Source: Russula earlei (lineage: Eukaryota > Basidiomycota > Agaricomycetes > Russulales > Russulaceae). Taken from it: DNA of 25,024 nucleotides. This document shows, piece after piece, positions 1 through 8,303 of the stretch. The notes beneath the pieces are model-generated. The model was not told the DNA's origin. It ran no database searches and saw only the letters and a program-made list of their open reading frames with translations. The position numbers and the translations under genes are program-made. The DNA lies in NCBI GenBank assembly GCA_025769875.1, contig JAGFNK010000697.1, positions 1 through 25,024 of the forward strand, given 5' to 3'. Within the stretch, counting starts at the first letter, position 1. Each line of letters opens with the position of its first letter.

Positions 1-152
1 AAAGATGGCACTCTGCACTTGTCAGAAATTCTGTCAAGCACCCCCCAAAGGAAAGGCCATTCCAATGCACACTTGGTGGTCATTCTTATGCTGTGTACCA
101 TCCTCTGCTCTCCACACCACTGCCCTCCCTCTCCTGCACCCTACTCCACCTC
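1..152. other. left flank, nothing recognised
   Basis: This is the only sequence left of the transposon stack. It is pyrimidine-rich toward its right end, and the one short open stretch (19-207, plus strand) has no recognisable domain and runs into the LTR remnant. I see no gene, RNA or repeat that I can support here. Confidence 0.5.
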
Positions 153-206
153 TGTTATGATTTACCCCTCATTTGGTTTGTCACTAAACTCCCCTTTCTT
201 CTCTTA
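153..206 (+). mobile_element. left piece of an old gypsy-family LTR, split by Harbinger
   Basis: The stretch starts with TGTTATGATTTACCCCTC, which closely resembles the first bases of the intact gypsy LTRs (TGTTATGATCTACCCCTT at 1517 and 13179). It runs to the TTA at 204-206, where the Harbinger inverted repeat starts. The same LTR resumes on the far side of the Harbinger at 23730, so the Harbinger landed in an already diverged LTR. This copy is clearly older than the gypsy element nested at 1517-13788. Confidence 0.75.
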
Positions 207-417
207 GGCCCCATTTACCAACTGAGAATTCTTGAATCTTGAACTTGAACTCAGATTTTGGTATTTTCCAGGGGTGACAGGAGTCACAGGTGTGATGAAT
301 GATAACTTGATTAACTAATACAAGTTTCTTTAATTATAATTTCTTTAATTATAATTATGAGCTCTTTCACACCAGATTTGCAAATTCGCTTGTTGTGATT
401 GCATATTCACATGTGTG
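207..417 (+). repeat. left terminal inverted repeat of the Harbinger element (211 bp)
   Basis: This arm pairs base for base with 23576-23726 (151 bp, matching 207-357) and 15656-15715 (60 bp, matching 358-417). Only scattered mismatches are seen, such as GAATTCTTG against GAATTCTTC near the tip. Two copies of TTTCTTTAATTATAAT lie in tandem at about 326-356. The equal total lengths of both arms, 211 bp each, show that the right arm was split without loss or gain of bases. Confidence 0.9.
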
Positions 418-529
418 CATATTCACGTGAGGTAACACATGATTTGTAAAAAAAATATTTCTACATTGTGTTGGCCAGATGGCAATGTGGCAATGTGGAG
501 GGCAGTTTGTACATACATGAAATTCTATG

Positions 530-1511
530 CTAGTCAACATGTGAACTTCGAATTCTCATTCTCACATATTGCTCCCACATGTCACCAGCAATTCTGTCTC
601 ACCTGCAATTTGCTTGCTCCCTCTCACGCTGTGTCACTGGGCCTTCAGCAAGTTCACCAGCCTCCTCCTCATCTTGAGAGCCCATGTGGAGCTCAGCCAC
701 ATCATCGAAGGTGGAAATCTCCCTAGGATCATACTCACAAATAAAATTGTGCAGTGCTGCAAGTGCAGCTGGGATGCGTGCCTGAATTGACATGTTATAG
801 TTAAGGGGATGATCAAGTGATTGGAACCGTCACTTGAGGATTCCAAAGATGTGTTCTACAACATTGTGAGCTTGAGCATGATGCAGATTGAACAACTCCT
901 CACGTGTGCATGGCCTGGGACAAATGTCAGTGAGTAAACTCAGGAGACGAGAAACATTACCTTGTGTTAGCGCGACCCCATTTGGTGAGATGGTACTGCA
1001 TGCCTCGATAAGGGGTGAGAAGTACATCTGATGAGGCAAAGCCTCCATTGCTGAGATAATACATTCTGCTTGGGATAAAAAAAATCAGAAAGTTGTAAGT
1101 CAAGGAAGAGTGTCGCATCAGCAGTGGAACCCTCCTAACCAGTCAGGAGATAGGTGAAGTGGAGGTTGAAAGAACATGCCATAAGGCAGTTCTGTGTGAT
1201 TACTTCTTTGCGGTCCCTTGCCATGTCACGCTCGTCAGCAGTGGCAGAACACTTGATATGTGTGCCATCAACAGCGCCTAGGGCATCCTTGAGATATGGA
1301 TAGAGCCTGGGGTTACTTCGGATAAAGGGGTGAGGGGGCAAATTGGCATCAGGGAACTGCACAAATGTGGTATAGAAGGGGGGGCTTGAGAGAACTCCAA
1401 GAATTTTGTTAAAATACCTAACTGCCTGTCAGAACAAGTGTGAAGAAACCCAAGTGATACGTACTTTGAAATGGTGCGGGGTGACCGCTGGAAACACTCT
1501 CCGACATGAGT
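530..1511 (-). pseudogene. Harbinger DDE transposase, C-terminal two thirds (broken)
   Basis: This is the 3' part of a HARBI1/DDE_Tnp_4-type transposase. Recognisable blocks in order are HVGECFQRSP (helix-turn-helix end), DALGAVDGTHIK with the first catalytic Asp, YYLSNGGF, and EELFNLHHAQAHNVVEHIFG with the catalytic Glu. Two introns fit: 1418-1464 (GTACGT...TTAG) and 915-960 (GTAATG...CCCAG). Damage includes TAG at 1135-1137 in place of the usual Trp of GWEGS, TGA at 830-832 after FGILK, TGA at 599-601, and one extra T in a run of eight near 1090. In YYLSNGGF an Asn stands where the family usually has the second catalytic Asp. The likely original stop is TAG at 530-532. The N-terminal part lies at 13789-14091, beyond the gypsy insertion. 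Confidence 0.88.
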
Positions 1512-1744
1512 TGATGTGTTATGATCTACCCCTTTTTGGTTTGTCCATAACAAATATGTTCCTTATTGTTCTTTAATGTTTCACCTTGGTTATTGTTTCA
1601 TCCCTTGATGCTGATGGTCCCTTATTGTTTCATCTCTTTGTGTTTCATCTATTGTGTTTCACCTATTGACGAGTTGCTTTTGCCATTGGTTCACCTTTTA
1701 TCTATTGTTCCACATATAGTACTGTATAGCCTCGCTACATACAG

Positions 1745-1752
1745 TATTTAAG
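1745..1752 (+). promoter_or_regulatory. LTR TATA-like box
   Basis: TATTTAAG lies 34 bp upstream of AAGCTTAGCTT (1779), a suitable distance for RNA polymerase II initiation there. The box is conserved in the 3' LTR and in the solo LTR. It is therefore a good candidate for the core promoter that sets the U3/R border. Predicted from sequence only. Confidence 0.55.
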
Positions 1753-1778
1753 CGCCTGTAAAAGCTGGGGAATGCCCC

Positions 1779-1789
1779 AAGCTTAGCTT
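1779..1789 (+). promoter_or_regulatory. predicted RNA 5' end / self-primer
   Basis: AAGCTTAGCTT is the exact reverse complement of the 11 nt just after the 5' LTR (2122-2132). It lies 34 bp after a TATA-like box, so a transcript starting here would have its 5' end able to fold back onto the primer-binding site. This is the Tf1-type self-priming arrangement, where the first 11 nt of the RNA are cleaved off and prime reverse transcription. Confidence 0.65.
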
Positions 1790-2120
1790 TGTCCCATTTC
1801 CTGTCGCATCCTTTGCCCTGTACTCTCTCCCAATCACAACTTTGCTTGTGCTGGCCTACACTTTGCTTGACCTAAGCACACCTCAAGGAACCCTTGTGTT
1901 CCTCTTCCTCCTCTGTCTCTCTCTCACTGTCCTCCTCTTCTGTGACACCAGGAGATTGACTCTGTCTGTGGACTGAGTCATTGTCTGACTCAGCCTTGAG
2001 ACGCTAAACCCTTGATCTGGTCTCCTTGAGCTGGCCCCACTGAACCCTTGAACCAAGTCACAGGGACTTGGCCCCCATTGAACCTTGAGCTAACGCTCTT
2101 ACAGCCGCGATGCCGTAACA

Positions 2121-2492
2121 CAAGCTAAGCTTCCTTACTCCATTCTGGAGATCAACCTTGAACTACCACCCAATCGTTGGATCCACATCCAACCCAGACC
2201 CTTCCCAGACCTTCCTGAACACGTTGTAGGAACCACCACTTGGGACAGTTTTCACACTTTCCTCTGTTATGTCACCACTGAAAACAATGAAGAATTACCT
2301 GTTGAATTTATCAACAACCGCTGGTTCGAACTACACCTCAGAAGAGGACAGCTCTATACCCATCAGGACTTAGAACTCATCAGAAACGATCTTGGACTAG
2401 GCTACTGGAGGGAAGATGACCCCCTCTACGGACCCCCATCAGAAACAGAAGCCTCCTCTACAGAAGGCAACCCCCCTGATGTTAAGATCTGA
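2121..2492 (+). pseudogene. gag leader coding stretch, no start codon seen
   Basis: An open stretch in the same phase as downstream gag runs from the LTR border to TGA at 2490-2492. It encodes a Trp- and acid-rich sequence with phrases such as WIHIQPRPFPDLPEHVVG and RWFELHLRRGQLYTHQDLEL, and has coding-like composition. I see no in-frame ATG, so the start was lost, is non-AUG, or this part was joined differently. I do not recognise a named domain. Its position after the primer site makes it the probable N-terminal part of gag, now separated from the rest by about 0.5 kb. Confidence 0.5.
2122..2132 (+). other. primer-binding site for self-priming
   Basis: AAGCTAAGCTT begins two bases after the end of the 5' LTR, where a retrotransposon primer-binding site is expected. 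It does not look like the 3' end of a tRNA complement (no TGG start) but pairs perfectly over 11 nt with 1779-1789 in the LTR. That supports self-priming as in Tf1/sushi elements rather than tRNA priming. Confidence 0.65.
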
Positions 2493-2957
2493 TGGATCTT
2501 AGTACCGACTCTTTAGTGAAAGAGTTGCTTGATATAGTTCAAGCACTAGACTTCAAACCCTTTGATATTATCTCAGGAAGATTGAATGTAGAAAAGAGAG
2601 GGACCTCTTTCAGTTAGAGTCTGCACTATAATTTTGTTTTAGATCAGTTGACAAGATGGTTGTCTTGTTAAAAGTGTAAGTCAAGCGTAAGGCTCGACTT
2701 CTTGGTACCACAGACTATTTATACGATATCTCGATAACTGCTGATCCAATTCATACGAAACTCGGGGTGCACATAGCTGAGAACCAGGAGTATCCAAATA
2801 CAGAAAGCACAATTCAGAATGTTAGAAATGACTCATGCGTGAGTCATTCTTTCCTAGTATCTGTCATCAATCAGTAAGCAATCAGTAAGCAATCAGTAAG
2901 CAATCAGTAAGCAATCAGTAAGCAATCACTAAGCCAGATCAATAAGCAGACACATGA
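2493..2957. other. unexplained non-coding interruption within gag, with 11-bp repeats
   Basis: Both sides of this stretch are open in the same phase, but it is full of stops and AT-rich. It holds six tandem 11-bp units (AATCAGTAAGC, 2869-2934, the last one variant). It also has an inverted pair TGACTCA/TGAGTCA four bases apart (2829-2846). It may be a small insertion or an unusual untranslated part of the element. I found no clear target duplication and do not recognise the sequence. Confidence 0.45.
2869..2934 (+). repeat. six tandem 11-bp units
   Basis: Five identical copies of AATCAGTAAGC are followed by AATCACTAAGC. There are no spacers, so this is a simple minisatellite and not a CRISPR array. 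Confidence 0.9.
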
Positions 2958-4190
2958 GTAATCACAGACGAGTCAGCGAAAATAGATGACAGTCGGAGAA
3001 TCAAGAGAATCTTAACACCTGAACTGGAAAACACTGTTGAAACTCAGACACCCTTTGAATCCCCTGCTTTAGAACCAGAGGACCCCCTTGGAAACCAAGA
3101 ACCCATTGAAACCCTAGAACTCGAACCAAAGAACCCCCCAGAACCTAGTATGGCAGCCCAACCCCAAGTTGCTATACACCCCCCCCAGGTCACCGCTCAA
3201 GCCCCTCAGGTGGCCGCCCAGGTCCCCCCAGTCGTCATTCCACCTCCTCAGGCAGCTGCTCCAGCACCACAGGGCACTAATGGGTCCCTCAGTGGTAAAG
3301 AACCCACTGCCTTCACAGGAGAAAGAAACAAAACAAAATGATTCATCATGGAATTTAACTTGTACTGGGGCCTTAATGATGACAAAGCAGTCATGGTTTC
3401 CCCTTTCAAACGAACAATGCTAGCCCTCTCCTATATTCAAGGAGAAAAGGTCGAAGAATGGGTCAATTCACAGGCAACTGCACTCAGGGATAAAGTAAAC
3501 AGGGCTCAAAACCCTGTTAACAGAATGGACAAAGCATTATGGAACGACTTTGTCACAGACTTTACATTCAAGTTCACCAACACTGTGGAAAAAGAAGATG
3601 CCCAAGCAGCTCTTGCGAAACACACAATGAAGGAATCCCTTGATGATTACATCTCCACCTTTGAACAGCTTCTGAACAAAACAGGATGGCCAGAAATGGA
3701 CATTATTGCCATTGAAAGTTTCAAAAATGGCCTAAAAGTCGGACTCTACTGTGCAATCTTAAACAGGGATGTCTGGCCCACCACTCTTCAAGAATGGAAA
3801 GAGGAGGCCAGAAGACAGCATTGACATTTCATCACCATCAGAGAAAAGCTTAAAGGGAAGACCACACACTCCCCCTTGGAACACAAATCCCACCACCCTG
3901 ATCGAATGCAAGTGGATGCCGCTAAGTCCAACTTTAAGAAACTTACAGAAGAAGAAAGGAAACAATTGGCAAAAGAAGGGCATTGCTTCTGCTGTCGAGA
4001 GAAAGGCCACCTCAGCTGGGAGTGCCCCAAAAATACTACACCCACTACTTCCAAGGCACGCACTACCAAACCAACTCCAGAACCACCCAAAGAAGAAGAA
4101 GCCTCCACCATGGTGGCCCATATAAAAATGTTGCCAGCGGAGGATAGAGCCAAACTTTGGGACCTCATCCTTAAAGAGGATTTTCTCTAG
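2958..4190 (+). pseudogene. gag: gypsy gag: capsid region and CCHC nucleocapsid
   Basis: In one phase this reads an acidic/proline stretch, an Ala-Pro-Gln-rich stretch from the ATG at 3150, and a Retrotrans_gag-like capsid domain (about 3342-3821; FTFKFTNTVEKEDAQAAL, SLDDYISTFEQLL). A zinc knuckle CX2CX4HX4C follows at 3984-4025 (CFCCREKGHLSWEC). The stop is TAG at 4188-4190. Two in-frame TGA codons (3339-3341 and 3822-3824) break it; both could be former CGA Arg codons. The pol phase opens at 4175, so gag and pol overlap by 16 nt in the -1 phase. The product would form the virus-like particle and package the RNA. Confidence 0.85.
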
Positions 4191-5213
4191 GCCAAGGTAC
4201 AACAGTCAGTACTAAGGCCCAAATAGATACCATTGTCCAACATAAAGAAAACTCAATGAAAGTTCCCTTTATGATCACAACAAATGGAAAGGCTGGCCAA
4301 GCGCTCCTAGACAGTGGAGCAACAGAAAATTTCATCAGCCAAGGAATCGTGGGAAAGTTACAAATCCCATTCTGAACCCTTAGAACCCCCAGACCCATTA
4401 TCAACGTGGATGGCACTAACAACCAAGGAGGGGTGCTAACCCATTATGCCCACATGACCGTACGTCATGGACCCACTACCTGACTTCTCACCTTCTATGT
4501 CACCAACCTAGGAGAAGATAGAATGATCCTCAGATACCCCTTCTTGAAGGCGATAAACCCCCTCATAAATTGGAGCACCAGTCGCCTTAGAAACCACTTA
4601 GGAGTCCTTCTCACCCCGGTATCCATAACAAACCCACCAAAGATCCGAATTGCACAAATAAGGACAACCACCATTCCCCCTGAATACTTACGACATCAGA
4701 AGGTCTTCTCAGAAGAAGCAGCCAAATGACTCCCACCCAGTTGAGAAGAACTCGACTTCAGAATCACCCTGAAACCAGACGCCCCCAAGTTCCTTGATTG
4801 TTGAACTTACCCACTCCCCCAGAATGAGAAACAAGAATTATCAAGACAAATACAAGAGGACCTCTCCAAAGGTTTCATCAAGGATGGCGTTTCTGATTTT
4901 GTGTCTCCAGTCTTCTTTGTTCAAAAGAAGGATGGCACCGCCCTGCGAATGGTAGTCGACTATCGAAAACTTAATAATGCCACAGTCCCCAATTACCATG
5001 CCTTGCCTAACATGGAAGAACAATTACACTGACTAAGAGGCAAAACCACCTTCAGTAAATTTGATGTCCAAGCTGGCTACAACAACATTCTGATCCATCC
5101 TGAAGACCGACACAAAGGCGCCTTCAAAACTCAATTTGGCACCTTTATCCCCATGGTAATGGGCTTTGGCTTCACCAATGCCCCAGCAGCCTTTCAACGA
5201 GCAATGACATACC
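4175..5213 (+). pseudogene. pol: gypsy pol, first part: aspartic protease and N-terminal reverse transcriptase
   Basis: It is in the -1 phase relative to gag. The protease active site LLDSGATENF has its DSG at 4310-4318. The reverse transcriptase begins near 4830 with LSKGFIKDGVSDFVSP, FFVQKKDGTALRMVVDYRKL and FSKFDVQAGYNNI (the Asp of FDVQAG is catalytic). Six in-frame TGA codons interrupt it (4373, 4481, 4727, 4742, 4802, 5030). Around 5211-5214 one extra C shifts the phase; the rest of the reverse transcriptase continues in the next entry. Confidence 0.88.
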
Positions 5214-6185
5214 CTCCGACCCTGGCTCCTAAAGTACCCAGAGAACACTTGCAACTACCTGGATGATGTGGCAATAGCCACAGGATTAGGAGAAGAGCTC
5301 CTTCACCAACAAATCACACATGAATTCCTTGATCTACTCAAACGAGACTCCTATTTCTTGAAGGCATCAAAGTGTGCCTTTGAACAACACAAAATTGATT
5401 TCCTAGGTTTCCGAATCAATCAAGGAACCCTCAAAATTGACCCAGTCAAAATGGACGGCCTCAAAAACTGGCCGAGACCCCCAAATAACCTGAAACAAGT
5501 ACAACAAATCATGGGCACCCTCAATTACCAACGACCATTTATCCGAGACTTCGCAAAAATAGCTTGCCCCATTTTTTCCACGATCAAAAAAGGAACCCCC
5601 TTCCTCTGGACCCCAGAAGCGACCTCAGCCCTAGAAACTCTGATATTGGCAGTCTGTGATGACCCTGAACTTTACACTGCTAACCCCGATCTCCCATATG
5701 AATTAGAAACCGATGCTTCACAGTTTGCCACCGGAGCAATTCTGTTTCAGAAAGACCCAAGAGGAAAAAGGAAAATGATTGGCAACATGTCACACGCATT
5801 CAACGAAGCAGAAAGGAACTACCCAGTTTGGGATAGGGAGTTCCTAGCCTTGATTCTAGCACTCCAACACTGGTGATACCTATTGGTTGGAACAAAACAC
5901 CCCATCAAGATCCTTACTGATCATGCTAACCTTGCCCACTATCGACTCCCCCACAAAATTAATCAAAGAATTGCAGGTTACATTTTCACACTGGCAGACT
6001 ACCATTTTGAAATCCACCACAAACCCGGAACCTCCAATCGCGCAGATGCTCTCTCACGATGACCTGACCACAATGATGGGTCAGGAGATAACCAGAACAT
6101 CATGCCACTCCCTGACAAACTGTTCATTCGCACACTTCACACTGAGGATCTCTATACCCAAGTACTGACCAAACAAAGAAAGTGA
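5214..6185 (+). pseudogene. pol: gypsy pol, second part: reverse transcriptase palm and RNase H
   Basis: After the 1-bp shift the reverse transcriptase resumes with the catalytic YLDD box (5256-5267), then FLKASKCAFEQHKIDFLG and the connection region. RNase H follows: ETDAS with catalytic Asp at 5712, ERNYPVWDREFLAL with Glu, ILTDHANL, and HHKPGTSNRADALSR. In-frame TGA codons at 5874, 6060 and 6183 all sit where the family usually has Arg (LQHW-x-YLL; DALSR-x-PDH). The enzyme would copy the element RNA into DNA inside the particle. In this copy it cannot be made whole. Confidence 0.9.
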
Positions 6186-7393
6186 AAGTCAGATCTCCTT
6201 ATGTGGAAGGTCAAACATGGTCTTCAAGAAGAAGAAGATGCATTATTCAAAGATGGGAAATTGGTAGTACCATATCAAGAACCCCTCTTACGGAAAATCT
6301 TGCATACCTATCACGACAGTATTCTTGGGGGACATACAGGAAATGCCCGAACCTTGTACTCAATCCAAGAATCCTTCTGGTGGCCAAAGATGGCCTACTT
6401 CATCCGGGACTACATTCGAGGGTGTGCTACCTGTCAAGCCAACAAGTCCTCCACACACCCAACTTGCCCCCCAATTTACCCCATTTCCCCAGAGTTTCAA
6501 AAACCCTTCCAAACTATTGCCATTGATTGGATTGTCGACCTCCCACCATCAGAAGGAAACAATACCATTATGACCATCACTGACCACGACTCCACCAAAG
6601 TGGCTATATTCATACCTTGCCATAAAGACATGGGAACTCTGAAAATGGCTAAACTATTTTTACACTACGCTTTCCCATGGACCAGAGTTCCCTCCAAAAT
6701 TATCTCCGACTGTGACTCCCGCTTTACCTCCAACTTGTTTCAAGAAGTTTCCCGAATCCTCAGAATCAACCAAAATTTAAGCACTGCCTACCACCCCCAA
6801 ACTGATGGACAATCAGAAAGGACCAATCAGACCTTGGAAATGTACCTACATATCTACACAGGAGAGAAGCAGGAAGAATGGGCACACTGGCTCCCCATAG
6901 CCCAATACCATTTTAACACCCACAAATCTACCACCACCAGGAGAACCCCTTATGAACTCCTCATCGGTTTTAACCCTCAAGGACTTGGCACCCAACTCAA
7001 ATCCAAGTTTCCTGGAATCCAAGAATGACTCCAAGCGTTAAAAGACATGAGGGAATCAGCACAAGAAGCAATGAAAAGGGCACAAAGCAACTGGGTCAAG
7101 GAAACCAAGTTCAAAGGTTTCGAAGAAGGACAGAAGGTTTGGCTGGAAGGCACTAACTTAAAAAGTCCCCATCAGTTTCATAAGTTCCACCCCAAATGAT
7201 TCGGCCCCTTTACCATCACCAAGCGAATCTCCCACGTTGCTTACCAGCTCCAACTACCCCCCCAATGGAACATCCACAATGTATTCCATGCCTCCCTCTT
7301 ATCTCCAGTCATGGAGACAGCCAAACATGGACCAAACTTCCCTGAACCACCACCTGACCTTCTCTCGGGAGAATATGAGGTCGAAAAGATTAC
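6186..7393 (+). pseudogene. pol: gypsy pol, third part: integrase
   Basis: The zinc-binding HHCC domain is seen as HTYHDSILGGHTGNARTLY followed by CATCQANK. The catalytic core shows AIDWIVDLP (Asp at 6525), IISDCDSRFTS (Asp at 6708) and GQSERTNQTLEMYL (Glu at 6816); the last two are 35 residues apart, the classic D,D35E spacing. A GPF module follows near 7200 (FGPFTITKRI), then YQLQLPPQWNIHNVFHASLL. TGA codons at 7026 and 7197 interrupt it, the second just before FGPF. Near 7393-7420 small indels shift the phase into the chromodomain. Confidence 0.92.
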
Positions 7394-7531
7394 AGCCCAA
7401 CATCCTCCATAGAAATCTGACTCCAATACAGAGTCCAGTGGAAGGGGTACTCCGCAGCAGAAGACACCTGGGAACCTCCCTCGAACCTTAAAAATGCTCA
7501 AGATGCCATCACCATGTTTCATCTACAACAA
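7365..7531 (+). pseudogene. chromodomain at the integrase C-terminus
   Basis: GEYEVEKI (from 7368) followed, after two small phase changes, by QYRVQWKGYSAAEDTWEP (7424-7477) and NLKNAQDAITMF is a textbook chromodomain: aromatic cage positions, the WKGY block and the TWEP block. This places the element among chromoviruses. Chromodomains of this kind steer integration to chromatin marked by histone methylation. The phase of the second half (codon starts as at 7424) continues without a stop into the extra region from 7532 on, until TGA at 7661. Confidence 0.88.
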
Positions 7532-7549
7532 CCCACCAAACTCCGCACT

Positions 7550-8303
7550 ATGTCTACCACTAACTCTGACCCTGCAGAATCCCATCACTCAGATGAAAGC
7601 CTGGACGACTTAGGACATCAATTCCAAACACTTATGATACAACAACGTACATTACTCCCCTGAATTAGCTCACGTAACCCCCCCTCTTATTCAGTTAATG
7701 ACCCTACTATCCCTGACCGTGGACACACCATTTTTAACATAGCCACCAGGGAACAACTCTTTTCCGGAATTCTCTCCCCTGGTGACTTCTGCAGCTTTCA
7801 ACTTCTTATGATGGACCCCCATTTTTCAGAGTTTCATCTGTCCATACAAAGGGCAGTACTTACAGACTTGATATGGAATCACATTATGTGATCAGTACCC
7901 ATAAATACCCCCACCCCTTCTGAGTGGTCAACCTGGCACCATGAACATGCTACCCCCACCCCTTCTGAGTGGTCAGCCTGGCACCATGAACATGCTACCT
8001 CCACTTACAATACTCCCATGTCGTCTCCTGCTTCTAACTTGTCCCCTCTACCTATTCTCACCCCTTCCCCCACCATCAAACAAGAGCCCCTCTCGCCTGA
8101 AGTCATCCAACACATCATTGACCAATGCACCCTCATCGTCCCAGATGAAGCCGAACTCCAGGACCTCGCCGCCACCCTCAACCCACTTGCCATTCGTGAA
8201 GGGACCCCTTCACCTACTCTGACTGAGGTGGACCCTACTCACCCTGGCCCCCCCTGGTTTGTTTACGAACCATACATGCACGTTCCCCCCTTTTACATTA
8301 ATG
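7550..8303 (+). pseudogene. extra gypsy coding region downstream of pol, first part
   Basis: It continues in the chromodomain phase; the first ATG is at 7550 (MSTTNSDPAESHHSDE). It may be a C-terminal extension of Pol or a separate third reading frame. The sequence is acidic, then Pro/Ser/Thr-rich, with a 45-bp duplication at 7907-7996 that repeats a 15-residue block starting TPTPSEWS. It ends in FVYEPYMHVPPFYIN at the foldback insertion. TGA at 7661 and 7889 break it. No domain is recognised here. The reading resumes at 12189 in the same phase when the 3885 bp between are left out. Confidence 0.7.
7907..7996 (+). repeat. 45-bp tandem duplication
   Basis: Two copies of a 45-bp unit (7907-7951 and 7952-7996) differ at one base (TCAACC against TCAGCC). 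The length is a multiple of three, so the reading frame of the surrounding gypsy region is kept and a 15-residue block is repeated. Confidence 0.95.

Larger units (their letters stand above)
1517..2120 (+). repeat. 5' LTR of the gypsy element (604 bp)
   Basis: It is bounded by TGTTATG and GTAACA and preceded by TSD TGATG. It differs from the 3' LTR by about 13 substitutions and one 6-bp tandem duplication (GCTAAC, present only in the 3' LTR). Nine of the 13 substitutions are CpG against TpG or CpA. It contains a TATA-like box at 1745-1752 and the presumed RNA start and primer at 1779-1789. Confidence 0.93.

Noticed and set aside
2869..2934. Regular short repeats that could suggest a CRISPR array
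   Set aside because: The units are 11 bp with no spacers, within a eukaryotic retrotransposon.
3339..7199. Reassignment of TGA to a sense codon, because all stops in gag-pol are TGA
   Set aside because: Other damage (frameshifts, TAG and TAA elsewhere, LTR divergence at CpG) shows ordinary decay, and CGA to TGA deamination explains the pattern.
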